Assembly: GCF_000758585.1 (NCBI RefSeq)
Contig: NZ_CP009281.1
Location: 5,208,001 to 5,272,000, forward strand
Reading direction: 5' to 3'
Origin: Paenibacillus sp. FSL R5-0345
GTDB lineage: Bacteria > Bacillota > Bacilli > Paenibacillales > Paenibacillaceae
Length of the DNA: 64,000 nt
Shown: positions 15,781 through 24,481 of the stretch, in pieces
How the letters are laid out: each line of letters starts with the position of its first letter
Position numbering within the stretch: the first letter of the stretch is position 1
Notes under the pieces: generated by a model
What the model was told of the DNA's origin: nothing
Seen by the model: only the letters and a program-made list of their open reading frames with translations
Databases searched by the model: none
Position numbers and translations under genes: made by a program

Positions 15781-16686
15781 TCATCCTTTTCTTTGTCTTG
15801 CGTCGGTCGCACGTTTGAGCGCTTGACCCACATTATTTATACTCAACATCAGTACCAAGATCAGCAGTGATGCGGGTAACCAGATCCACCATCTGAACTC
15901 AAGCGTTTGCGGATTTCTCGCATAGCTTACAAGAGTACCCAAACTGGGTGTACTTTCTGGAAAACCAAAACCTAGAAAGGATAGGCCTGATTCCAAGCCA
16001 ATATTAGCTGCCAAATTTAAAGTCATCGTGACAATAATGATGGAGCTTAAGTTCGGCAGCACTTGTGTGAACATTATTTTTAGATTGGAGGAACCTAGGG
16101 TCTTAGATGCCTGAACGTAATCCAGTTCCTTCTCTTGTAACGTCTTGGAACGAATTAACCTGGCAATCCCCATCCATAGAAAGGCAGTCATGATAAAGGA
16201 GAAGGTTAACGTATTGTATTTAGGAACTGCACTCACAAAAGCTATAACAATCATTATAAAAGGTAAAATCATGAAGAAATCTACAACACGCATCGCTACA
16301 TTATCTACCGTTCCACCAAAATAACCTGAGACTAACCCGACTAGAATCCCAATAACGCCAGTAAAAAATGTAACCATAAAAGCAATAGACATAGAGTTTC
16401 TTGTACCAATAATTAATTGACCGAATACATCCCGTCCTCCATAGTCGGTCCCCAGCCAATGCACAGCCGAAGGCTTCTCATACAGGGCGAACAAGTCAAC
16501 CGTAACAATTTCTTTTTGATCTAAAAATAAGGAAATCCCATACACAGCAGCGATAATCGTAAATAGGAAAATCAGTGAGATCAGTGCCAACTTATCACGC
16601 ACCAATTCCCGCCAAACAATTCTGAAGCCTGATGGACTTTTATCTGAATCCTGCAGCAGAGCTATCTCTGCGCTTGTCTTTGCCAT
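15781..16686 (-). CDS. Oligopeptide ABC transporter permease (OppC/DppC type)
   Basis: A 301-residue membrane permease. It has an N-terminal cytosolic OppC-type segment, a first helix LALISLIFLFTIIAAVYGIS, an extracytoplasmic loop with HWLGTDYGGRDVFGQLIIG (typical of OppC/DppC), then five more helices. The EAA loop for the ATPase is around LDYVQASKTLGSSNLKIMF. The ATG at 16686 is well spaced from GAGGTG; the GTG at 16695 lies inside that site. It follows oppB by 27 nt. Confidence 0.93.
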   Translation of the reverse strand: MAKTSAEIALLQDSDKSPSGFRIVWRELVRDKLALISLIFLFTIIAAVYGISLFLDQKEIVTVDLFALYEKPSAVHWLGTDYGGRDVFGQLIIGTRNSMSIAFMVTFFTGVIGILVGLVSGYFGGTVDNVAMRVVDFFMILPFIMIVIAFVSAVPKYNTLTFSFIMTAFLWMGIARLIRSKTLQEKELDYVQASKTLGSSNLKIMFTQVLPNLSSIIIVTMTLNLAANIGLESGLSFLGFGFPESTPSLGTLVSYARNPQTLEFRWWIWLPASLLILVLMLSINNVGQALKRATDARQRKG

Positions 16687-16713
16687 TTCATTCACCTCAA
16701 AGTGTTCATCTTC

Positions 16714-17676
16714 TTATTTAATCCGGATACGAGGATCTACGATACTTAAGATAATGTCTGATAACAACGCACCGACGATGGCAGCAACCCCATACAAAAG
16801 AACTAGGGCCGTTACTACGCTGAAATCCCGGATCGTTATCGAGCTGAGAAACAGCATACCCATACCCGGATAGCTGAAGATACTTTCAACGAACACCGTA
16901 CCACCAATGAGCCCAGTAATCTCATATCCGAAAAATGCAGCGATCGGCAGTAAGGAATTACGTAATATATGGCGATTATATACACGAGACTCTGAAGCGC
17001 CTTTGGCTCTTGCCGTGAGAATGAAATCCTTTTGTTTCGTATCAATGATTTCATTTCGCAAATATTGTACCGTTCCTACCGTTGCAATTAGCGCCATTGA
17101 TAAAGCAGGGAGTAGCAAATGGTATAACTTACTCCAGAAGTGGCTTAGCGTACCCGGAACTTCTCCGGGACTAACACTGCCACTAGTAGGAAACCAATGA
17201 AGATGAAATCCGAAGAGCCATACCATTAAGAGAGCGAAAATAAACAATGGTGCGGCAAAGCCAATATAGGTGTATCCAGTAATGAGGCGATCCAGCCATG
17301 AATCGTTATAACGACCACTAGTAATACCAAGTGGAATAGCAATAAGGTATGTAAGGATTAGCGTGACAATGGCCAGCCAAAGTGTATTCATGAGGCGTTG
17401 ACCGATAAGCTCTGATACAGGCATCTTGAAACGGAAGGATTGACCAAAGTCTCCTTGTATTGCTTTAGTGATCCAATCCCAGTACTGGATGTACCATGGA
17501 TCATTTAGGCCAAGCTTCTCTCGCATTGCATCAATGGCCGCAGGATCAATATTCGGATCGAGCATTCCTGAGAGTGCGTCGCCAGGCATTGCCTTCGCCA
17601 TAAGAAAAACAAGAATACTTAATAGAAATACTTGAGGGATCATTATAAGAATTCTACGAACGATAATCTTCCACAT
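16714..17676 (-). CDS. Oligopeptide ABC transporter permease (OppB/DppB type)
   Basis: A 320-residue six-helix permease starting MWKIIVRRILIMIPQVFLLS, the usual OppB N-terminus. It has the periplasmic-side motif MPGDAL, LGLNDPWYIQYWDW, and the EAA loop in DFILTARAKGASESRVYNRH. The C-terminus reads SDIILSIVDPRIRIK. It pairs with OppC to form the membrane channel. It starts 4 nt after the oppF stop, so translation is likely coupled. Confidence 0.94.
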   Translation of the reverse strand: MWKIIVRRILIMIPQVFLLSILVFLMAKAMPGDALSGMLDPNIDPAAIDAMREKLGLNDPWYIQYWDWITKAIQGDFGQSFRFKMPVSELIGQRLMNTLWLAIVTLILTYLIAIPLGITSGRYNDSWLDRLITGYTYIGFAAPLFIFALLMVWLFGFHLHWFPTSGSVSPGEVPGTLSHFWSKLYHLLLPALSMALIATVGTVQYLRNEIIDTKQKDFILTARAKGASESRVYNRHILRNSLLPIAAFFGYEITGLIGGTVFVESIFSYPGMGMLFLSSITIRDFSVVTALVLLYGVAAIVGALLSDIILSIVDPRIRIK

Positions 17677-17680
17677 ATTC

Positions 17681-18616
17681 TCAACCTTTCTCAGGCAAGG
17701 CTACCAGATGAGTCTCGGAAATTGATTTTAATGGATAAGCCATGCCTTCTTCATCAAAATAATTCCGGTGCGCTTGTTCATATTCCATACTTACTGATTT
17801 TCTAAACTCCGTCTGCTTTTCTCTCTGCTTCGGATCAATATCAGGAATGGCAGCAATGAGACGTTTGGTATAAATATGCTGAGGATTGTCAAAAATATCT
17901 TTAGCTGTCCCTTGCTCCACATGTCGTCCTTTATACATAATCCCAATGTGATCGCACATATGTCTGATGATCCCGAGATCATGACTGATAAATAGAAAAG
18001 TAAGATTCAGTTCTTTTTGAATGTCCTGCATGAAATTCAGCACTTGTGCCTGTACGGAGACATCTAGCGCAGATACCGGCTCGTCAGCAATAATAAGTTT
18101 GGGCTTGAGGGCAATCGCTCTGGCAATTCCGATCCGCTGCCGCTGACCGCCTGAGAATTCATGCGGATATTTCAGGATGTTCTCAGGGCTTAAGCCTACT
18201 TGTAAAAGCAATTCCTGCACTCGACGCTTTTCTTCCCCCGGAGACATTTTTTCAAAATTACGCAACGGCTCAGCAATAATATCCAGCACGCGTTTCTTAG
18301 GATTTAAGGAAGAGTACGGATCCTGAAAGATCATCTGAATGTCTTTGCGGACATTTCTTTGCTTACGCACACCCTTCAAGGCTAAATCTTGCCCTTCAAA
18401 AATCACGCTACCGCTAGTAATAGAATTAAGTCCAATGATTGCACGACCAGTAGTTGTCTTACCTGATCCGGATTCACCGACGAGACCATAGGTTTGCCCT
18501 GCCTCAATGGTAAAATTAACATTATCGACAGCCTTGACTACGCCAACTTCCCTTCGAAAAACGCCGCCGTGGATCGGAAAATGAACCGCTAAATTTTTAA
18601 CCTCAAGAAGTCCCAT
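17681..18616 (-). CDS. Oligopeptide ABC transporter ATPase (OppF type)
   Basis: A 311-residue ABC ATPase starting MGLLEVKNLAVHFPIHGGVF. Walker A is GLVGESGSGKTTTGRAI, the signature is EFSGGQRQRIGIARAIA, and Walker B is LIIADEPVSALDVSVQ with the H-loop FLFISHDLGI. It has the C-terminal oligopeptide-transporter extension. The ATG at 18616 has GAGGAGGC upstream; the longer open frame has no ribosome site. It overlaps the end of oppD by 14 nt, indicating coupling. Confidence 0.94.
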   Translation of the reverse strand: MGLLEVKNLAVHFPIHGGVFRREVGVVKAVDNVNFTIEAGQTYGLVGESGSGKTTTGRAIIGLNSITSGSVIFEGQDLALKGVRKQRNVRKDIQMIFQDPYSSLNPKKRVLDIIAEPLRNFEKMSPGEEKRRVQELLLQVGLSPENILKYPHEFSGGQRQRIGIARAIALKPKLIIADEPVSALDVSVQAQVLNFMQDIQKELNLTFLFISHDLGIIRHMCDHIGIMYKGRHVEQGTAKDIFDNPQHIYTKRLIAAIPDIDPKQREKQTEFRKSVSMEYEQAHRNYFDEEGMAYPLKSISETHLVALPEKG

Positions 18617-19619
18617 TGTGGCTTGCCTCCTCGTTAGTATCAGGGAAATGAAAGTTATTATGGCAGGTGCAGCGAACAAAATGCCCGGGGGCTACTTCAT
18701 GCAGCTGCGGATTCTCCTCGTGCTCCCATTCCGGAATCCAAGGTGTCCGGGCCGAGAAACGGCATCCTTTACGCGGAAGATTCTGTAATGGCGGGACAAT
18801 CCCCTGAATCACATGAAGTCTAGATTTCTCTTCTTTAACGGTTGGAATGGAGTTCAACAAGGATCTTGTATACGGATGCTTCGGATTAGAGGTCAACGTA
18901 TAAATATCTGCGATCTCTACGATTTGTCCGGCGTACATCACCGCAACTCGATCAGCCATTTCACTCACAACCCCTAGATCATGAGTAATTAAGATAATAC
19001 CTGCTTGCATATCGGTTTTTAATTTTTTTATAAGTTCAAGGATTTGCAATTGGATGGTTACATCTAGTGCCGTAGTCGGCTCATCGGCGATCAAAAGCTT
19101 GGGACCATTGGCAATCGCTATAGCAATCACAACCCTCTGCCTCATTCCACCAGATAATTCGTGGGGGTATTGCTGATATGTATGCTCGGGACGGGAGATT
19201 CCAACCTTGGTCAGGAGATCAATGACCTTCTCTTTTCTTTGCTTCTTCGAAAGCTTGGAATCATGTAGGATGAGTACTTCTTCAATCTGTGAACCGATAA
19301 TCATAAGCGGATTTAAAGCGGATAAAGGGTCTTGAAAAATCATAGACATTTCTTGACCACGCAGCTTGTTGAGTGCAGCAGGAGTCATAGTAACGATGTC
19401 CTGACCCTTGTATTTGATTTGTCCGTCTATTTTGGCCCTTGTGTGCAATCCCATTATCGAAAAGGCAAACGCACTTTTTCCCGAACCGGACTCTCCAACA
19501 ATAGCAAGAATCTCATTTTTACGAACAGATAGGGTAACATCATCTACTGCGGCATAATAATCATCTACGATCCTGAACGATGTCGATAAATTTTTGATTT
19601 CTAATAATTCTTCGCTCAA
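18603..19619 (-). CDS. Oligopeptide ABC transporter ATPase (OppD type)
   Basis: A 338-residue ABC ATPase, first gene of the operon. Walker A is AIVGESGSGKSAFAFSI, the signature is ELSGGMRQRVVIAIAIA, and Walker B is LLIADEPTTALDVTIQ. The C-terminal Opp/Dpp extension carries a Cys cluster (GCRF and VRCTCHNN). The start is TTG at 19617-19619, 3 to 4 nt after AGGGGGA; the frame is open 72 codons further upstream but that part has no ribosome site and aligns with no ABC ATPase. A 180-nt leader separates it from its promoter. Confidence 0.92.
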   Translation of the reverse strand: MSEELLEIKNLSTSFRIVDDYYAAVDDVTLSVRKNEILAIVGESGSGKSAFAFSIMGLHTRAKIDGQIKYKGQDIVTMTPAALNKLRGQEMSMIFQDPLSALNPLMIIGSQIEEVLILHDSKLSKKQRKEKVIDLLTKVGISRPEHTYQQYPHELSGGMRQRVVIAIAIANGPKLLIADEPTTALDVTIQLQILELIKKLKTDMQAGIILITHDLGVVSEMADRVAVMYAGQIVEIADIYTLTSNPKHPYTRSLLNSIPTVKEEKSRLHVIQGIVPPLQNLPRKGCRFSARTPWIPEWEHEENPQLHEVAPGHFVRCTCHNNFHFPDTNEEASHNGTS

Positions 19620-19806
19620 ATTAATCCCCCTAACGGCAAGAGTTTCAAAATCCATACAATGAAATATTATGTAAATTTTGATATAAACAGTATTTATTTT
19701 CATGAAACATAACAAAACACATACTGTCATCATTATTAACACCATTAACGATACTATAAGTATTTCAATCGGATTTAAAAAATGATTTCCCGTAACTTTG
19801 TAGTTC

Positions 19807-19835
19807 ATTTTAATTAACTTATGGTAAATTATCAA
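19807..19835 (-). promoter_or_regulatory. Promoter of the opp operon
   Basis: On the minus strand -35 TTGATA (19830-19835) and -10 TAAAAT (19807-19812) are separated by 17 nt. Start would be near 19800, giving a leader of about 180 nt. Confidence 0.6.
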
Positions 19836-19887
19836 TCTTTTCCTATAAAAAATTTTATTTCATGTGATTAAATGTAACGTAGAAAAC

Positions 19888-19914
19888 AAAAAAACGGCTC
19901 TAGGCCGCCTTTTT
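19888..19914 (-). terminator. Intrinsic terminator of rarA
   Basis: On the minus strand CGGC-CTAGA-GCCG is bracketed by A and T runs (AAAAAAAGG ... TTTTTTTG). Confidence 0.65.
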
Positions 19915-19993
19915 TTGGAATAAATAATATTGTGAATAAATTATTTTTTTGTTCAATAGGGGAGATTTGGAGGTTGTTGCAGTCACTAGTGGA

Positions 19994-21298
19994 CTATTGT
20001 TCGCGTCGTAGTCGTTGATTATGACGAATCTTTATTTCATTCCCTTGCTCTGTAGCTTGATAAAAAACACGTTGAGAAATCTCTTTAGGCAAATACTCCT
20101 GTTTCACATAATGCCCCGGAAAATTGTGCGGATATTGATACCCTTCATGCCCTAACGCAGTAGCCCCTTTGTAATGGGTGTCTCGTAAGTGTAAGGGTAC
20201 CTCGGCAGATTTAATCTCATCCATACTCGCCATTGCATTTGAAATCGCAGTAACTACAGCATTAGACTTTGGACTCTCCACCGCAAAAAGAATCGCTTGT
20301 GCAATGTTTAGCCTCGCTTCTGGCCAACCGTTATTCCTATACGCTTCGAGCGCGCTCACGGCTTGGACCATGGCTTGTGGATTAGCCAGTCCAATATCCT
20401 CACTGCTAGCCGCAATCAATCGCCGAATAAATGTCATCGGGTCCATCCCAAGCTTTTCTACCGCATATAGAAACCAGAACAACGCAGCATCACTAGAACC
20501 ACGTATGCTTTTGTGAAAAGCGGAAAGCACATCATACTGCGTCGATTCATCTGCTTTCACAATAGGGCGCCGAATTGACTCTTCCGCCACCTCCAGCGTG
20601 ATATGCACACTGCCATCTGCCTCGGGAGCAGTAGTTAACGCCGCTAATTCCAGAGCATTTAATGCCCGCCGAATATCTCCGTTAGCCATCGTAGCGATAT
20701 GCATTAATGCCTCTTCATCAACCTGAAGCTCCATGAATCCAAGCCCTCTATCCTTGTCCTCTAAAGCCCTGCGCATCGCGATCAGACTGTGTTCACTCGT
20801 TAATGCCTCCAGCTGAAACAAGGTAGAACGGCTCATAAGCGCTCCGTTAACATAATGGAACGGGTTCTCTGTAGTTGCACCAATAAATGTTATGGTTCCT
20901 TTTTCTACCGCCGGCAACAGCGCATCCTGACGTGAACTATTGAACCGATGTACCTCATCCAGAAAAAGAATCGTCTTAGAACCGTATAGTGTTTTATTAT
21001 TTTGAGCTCGTTCAATGACCTCTCGCACATCCTTTACGGAAGCCTCCACCGCATTCAGGCGTACAAACTCCCCTTGCGTATGATGAGAAATGATATGAGC
21101 CAATGTTGTTTTGCCACAACCAGGAGGTCCATAGAGCAAAATTGAAGAGACCTGATCAGCCTCAATCGCTCTTCGCAGTAGCTTTCCCCGGCCTATGATA
21201 TGTTCTTGACCAATATATTCATCCAGATTCTCCGGTCTCATTCGGTCCGCAAGCAGCCGTCCGCCCCCAGTGTCCTCTCCCATAGAAAATAAATCCAT
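19994..21298 (-). CDS. rarA: Replication-associated recombination protein A (RarA/MgsA AAA+ ATPase)
   Basis: A 434-residue AAA+ protein that acts at stalled forks. Walker A is LLYGPPGCGKTTLAHIISHH, Walker B is TILFLDEVHRFNSSRQDALL, and sensor 1 is TFIGATTENPFHYVN. Downstream are the RarA-specific RGSSDAALFWFLYAVEKLG and the C-terminal HEGYQYPHNFPGHYVKQEYL. It corresponds to B. subtilis yrvN, next to cymR in that genome. The ATG follows AAGGAAG. Confidence 0.95.
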   Translation of the reverse strand: MDLFSMGEDTGGGRLLADRMRPENLDEYIGQEHIIGRGKLLRRAIEADQVSSILLYGPPGCGKTTLAHIISHHTQGEFVRLNAVEASVKDVREVIERAQNNKTLYGSKTILFLDEVHRFNSSRQDALLPAVEKGTITFIGATTENPFHYVNGALMSRSTLFQLEALTSEHSLIAMRRALEDKDRGLGFMELQVDEEALMHIATMANGDIRRALNALELAALTTAPEADGSVHITLEVAEESIRRPIVKADESTQYDVLSAFHKSIRGSSDAALFWFLYAVEKLGMDPMTFIRRLIAASSEDIGLANPQAMVQAVSALEAYRNNGWPEARLNIAQAILFAVESPKSNAVVTAISNAMASMDEIKSAEVPLHLRDTHYKGATALGHEGYQYPHNFPGHYVKQEYLPKEISQRVFYQATEQGNEIKIRHNQRLRREQ

Positions 21299-21435
21299 AA
21301 CTCCACTTCCTTGCTATATTCTTGTAAAAGCACAATGTAAACCTCTCCCTATCATACCATATCAAAGCGCTGATTTAGGATGCCCTTCCAAGCAAGGTCA
21401 CTGTATCAGCCTTGATGTATTCTCCGTAAAAAAAT

Positions 21436-21484
21436 AAAAAGAGCATGATCTCGTCTTAGAAAGGCGGGAGCCATGCTCTTTTTT
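21436..21484. terminator. Bidirectional terminator downstream of the CD3324-type gene
   Basis: AAAAAGAGCATG and CATGCTCTTTTT form the outer stem with a partly paired inner arm (CTCGTCTT / AAGGCGGGAG). T runs lie on both strands; on the minus strand it ends the 21496-21777 gene. Confidence 0.8.
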
Positions 21485-21495
21485 CAAATTGTACG

Positions 21496-21777
21496 CTAGC
21501 AGTTTATCGCCAGCCTCATTTTTGATATGATTTTACGAATGCTTTCTTCCGACAGATGATACTTCTTCTGAAGCTCAGCTACGGAATCGCCTTCACGATG
21601 ACAACTGAAAATTTCCTTATTGCGATTCGCTATCTCTTTCCTCGAACCGCTGTTCTCGCCCCATCTAACCCGCTCTTCCGTTTTCTTCGGGATGTAGAGC
21701 AGTTCACCTTGGATGTATCCCTGAAGCTCTTCGAGCAAGCCAGGGGGGAGCACATCCTTCCCATTTACATAACTCAA
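21496..21777 (-). CDS. CD3324-family HTH protein
   Basis: A 93-residue DNA-binding-type protein starting (TTG)SYVNGKDVLPPGLLEEL. The N-terminal half carries the family pattern GELLYIPKKTEERVRWGENS, and the C-terminal half is a helix-turn-helix (VAELQKKYHLSEESIRKIIS). Members resemble Mor-type activators of phages but occur as single chromosomal genes in Firmicutes; the target is unknown. The start TTG follows AAGGAGG. Confidence 0.8.
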   Translation of the reverse strand: MSYVNGKDVLPPGLLEELQGYIQGELLYIPKKTEERVRWGENSGSRKEIANRNKEIFSCHREGDSVAELQKKYHLSEESIRKIISKMRLAINC

Positions 21778-22168
21778 CTTGCATTTCCTCCTTCAACAGG
21801 TGTGTCCCTATGCGTCGGTCAACTAAGTTTTTAGTTATAATCACGTCACCTGCCTCCTTTCTTCTCCTCATATTTGGAAAAATCCGTAATTTCATTATAT
21901 AAAAACCTCTTGGTAGCGTCTACATTCTAATTCATAAATTTCGTTTTTATGGATAAGTGTGGTACTTCCTATGTTAGTAATAAGGAGGCCATACGGCCTC
22001 CTCGCTTTAAGCGGGTTTCCGTCTTAGACGGAAACCACCTCGTATACTGAAATCATCTCAATCAGCCTCCTTCCAGAAGTGTTCTTGCCCGGCCGGACAC
22101 TTATTATTAAGCCATACCTATAGGGGAGTTACAAGTTCAAAAACAGTTATAACTGTTCTCCACCAGTC
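21778..22168. other. Intergenic region with a hairpin cluster, no ORF recognised
   Basis: This 391-nt gap between helD (3' end) and the CD3324-type gene contains a run of three hairpins at 21983-22036 and a small palindrome AACAGTTATAACTGTT (about 22142-22157), the latter followed by T on the minus strand and possibly the helD terminator. No coding sequence is seen. Confidence 0.55.
21983..22036. repeat. Three adjacent hairpins
   Basis: AGGAGGCC-ATAC-GGCCTCCT (21983-22002), CGCT-TTA-AGCG (about 22003-22013) and GGTTTCCGTC-TTA-GACGGAAACC (22014-22036) lie head to tail. No T run follows on the plus strand; on the minus strand the last hairpin is followed by TATTA. Confidence 0.6.
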
Positions 22169-24352
22169 TTAATTCCCCTCAGAATCGCTTTCAGCCGTCA
22201 TTTGCACATAGGAAGGCATTTCCCCATTATGAAGCAACCAAAGCTCGTGGAGTGCTCGTGTACAGCCTACATACATCAGCTTTGCATCCCATGCTGTCGC
22301 CCCGTAATGATCTCGATCGGCATCCGCTAAGATTACCGCATCAAATTCCAAACCTTTAGATAAATACACAGGCAGCACCGATAGTCCACCCTGATATTGC
22401 GTCATGCTGCCGTCTATCAGATGTATATCTTCAAAATGCTGCTCCAGCTCAGCGTACAGCTCTGTGGCTTCACGCAAACTACGTGTTAGCACAGCCACAG
22501 TACGATATTCCCTTCCAGACAAGGACTTCAGTGAGTTGCTTATTGTCCGCAGACGAGCTTGCTCATCAGCCACCAGTTTCCCAGTATCCTCCCCGTAGGC
22601 GATCATTCGCACGGGATCTCCACTACGAAAAACCGGAACAGCCAGCAGAGAGCTTTCCACACCGGAAGATAGAATGCCATTAGCGAAATCTATAATTTCC
22701 ATAGTAGAACGATAGCTCCGTGTCAGTGCGTGATAAGCCGTGTTCTCAGGGGCAAACAAGGTCTGCATCTCTTCCCAAGCGTGTACGCCTTTATAGGCGT
22801 GTATGCCCTGTGACAGATCACCCAGGATCGTAAAGGAATGACCCCGCACATATAAATCCAGCACCGCAATTTGGAAAGGAGAAAAATCCTGAGCCTCGTC
22901 AATCACCACATGATCAAAGCGAGTTACACCCTCGTCTCCATTCAAAAGATAATGGATATACAACAGAGGCGGTAAATCCTCTTCGCGTATAATTCCTTTT
23001 TTCAGATCTTTTGCCGTTTCCTTCAGCACAGCTACCGGAATATTCTCTGGCGGATTCACAGGCCAATCTTCCGGGACTTTAGCCGCACGGAAGATTTGCT
23101 TGTAGATCGTCAACGGATCGTACTTAGGCCATTTTGCACTGTATGCTTTTTCTCGCGCAGCACCTTTTTTCTTGCGATCCTTCATAGCTGCAGCCGATGG
23201 ACTCTTCTTCAGCTCCATCTCGATCCAGCGATGTATCCGTGCCATTACACGTTCCTTCCGCTTCGCTGGCGGATAAGGAGCGTACTCTTCATTATGCCAA
23301 CGTAAGATCATCGATCGGCGCAGCACAGCGCCCTCCCACGGGATAAAATCTCCCTCAGGAACAGAACTTGTCTCCAGCAGCTTAATACTTGATTCAATAA
23401 TACTCATCAGAACCGTAGAGCCCTTGAAACGTCCCGGCGTTTCTTCTGTAATCACAGGCATACCGCCAGAGGTTTCAAACCAGCGGTTCATCGTCTCCGT
23501 CGCATCCTGTTCTGGAAGCTCCAGACCTAGTACATTTGCCGCCCAATCCGGAAAGGTGCTCTGAGCAATATTACCTACTCCTAGTTCAGGCAGTACATCT
23601 GAGATGTAATCCAGAAACATCCGGTTCGGTGCAAAAATAATCATTTTTTCCGCAGAAACCTGATCCTTGTATTGATACAGCAGAAAGGCTAATCGGTGAA
23701 GTGCAACTGTTGTTTTACCACTTCCCGCTACGCCCTGAATGATCAGCGCTGTATTTTTGGCCGCACGGATAATCTTGTCCTGCTCCTCCTGGATGGTAGA
23801 TACGATATCACGGAGACGATTGTCTTTGTTCTCTCCCAAACGATAGACGAGAAACTCGTCTGATACTACAGGCGCGTCACTCTCCCGATTGTACGTATCT
23901 GCGACCCGCTCCAGAATCTGCTTACGAATCACCACGTTGCGTTTGAGGTATACCAGTCCTTCTATCAGTCCCTCAGGAGCTTCATAGGAGGCTGGCTCCG
24001 TACCACCGGTAAACGAATAGAACAGGCTTGCTACCGGTGCGCGCCAGTCAATGACTAGCGGACGGTCGCTTACCTGCTCGCGGTCTACGCCGATTTTTCC
24101 TATATAGAGTGCCTTCCGCTGCTTCTCATCATTGCCCTGAAAATCAAGCCGTCCGAAATAAGGCTCCTGCCGAAGCTTGGCAAGATCTTTGCGCTTCTGT
24201 TCACGGTTCGCTTCTAACACTTGTTCCGTATAATCGTGTCCCGTGTACACCGGAGTCTGGTTAAGCTTCTCCAATAAGGTGTCAATCTCAGTAAGCGCTT
24301 GATTCAGCCTGTCTTCTTCCTCTTGATAGGCACTTTGAAAGTTGTCTTCCAA
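22169..24352 (-). CDS. helD: RNA polymerase-recycling ATPase HelD
   Basis: A 727-residue UvrD/Rep-like SF1 protein that removes stalled RNA polymerase from DNA. The N-terminal coiled coil (about residues 1-65) ends in a stretch like DYTEQVLEANREQKRKDLAK. The first ATPase half carries Walker A in IQGVAGSGKTTVALHRLAFL and the second the DEAQDF motif (VVIDEAQDFSPFQIAVLDLY). Motif VI-like VGCTRALHELWLLHNGE lies near the end. The start is TTG (24350-24352) with AGGAGGTAA. Size fits class I HelD. Confidence 0.92.
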   Translation of the reverse strand: MEDNFQSAYQEEEDRLNQALTEIDTLLEKLNQTPVYTGHDYTEQVLEANREQKRKDLAKLRQEPYFGRLDFQGNDEKQRKALYIGKIGVDREQVSDRPLVIDWRAPVASLFYSFTGGTEPASYEAPEGLIEGLVYLKRNVVIRKQILERVADTYNRESDAPVVSDEFLVYRLGENKDNRLRDIVSTIQEEQDKIIRAAKNTALIIQGVAGSGKTTVALHRLAFLLYQYKDQVSAEKMIIFAPNRMFLDYISDVLPELGVGNIAQSTFPDWAANVLGLELPEQDATETMNRWFETSGGMPVITEETPGRFKGSTVLMSIIESSIKLLETSSVPEGDFIPWEGAVLRRSMILRWHNEEYAPYPPAKRKERVMARIHRWIEMELKKSPSAAAMKDRKKKGAAREKAYSAKWPKYDPLTIYKQIFRAAKVPEDWPVNPPENIPVAVLKETAKDLKKGIIREEDLPPLLYIHYLLNGDEGVTRFDHVVIDEAQDFSPFQIAVLDLYVRGHSFTILGDLSQGIHAYKGVHAWEEMQTLFAPENTAYHALTRSYRSTMEIIDFANGILSSGVESSLLAVPVFRSGDPVRMIAYGEDTGKLVADEQARLRTISNSLKSLSGREYRTVAVLTRSLREATELYAELEQHFEDIHLIDGSMTQYQGGLSVLPVYLSKGLEFDAVILADADRDHYGATAWDAKLMYVGCTRALHELWLLHNGEMPSYVQMTAESDSEGN

Positions 24353-24481
24353 TTTCAGTTACCTCCTAAAAGTTTATCGAGCTTAAATTTTCATTCTCCT
24401 CATTCCCTCTTCTCACACAAAAAGGATACCCATTATAGCACAATCAGCACTAAAATACCAAATCTTTCAAGAGAGCCCCCA

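Larger units (their letters stand above)
19620..19993. other. Intergenic region: opp leader, promoter and rarA terminator
   Basis: This AT-rich 374-nt gap contains the rarA terminator (about 19888-19914), the opp promoter (19807-19835) and an untranslated leader of about 180 nt with no recognisable riboswitch. No coding sequence is seen. Confidence 0.6.

Noticed and set aside
19620..19835. N-terminal extension of oppD (72 codons, membrane-like).
   Set aside because: It lies in the leader, has no ribosome site and no counterpart in OppD proteins; the TTG at 19619 is well supported.
21704..21895. A 63-codon minus-strand frame overlapping the CD3324-type gene.
   Set aside because: It is in another frame of a real gene and its codons give no recognisable product.
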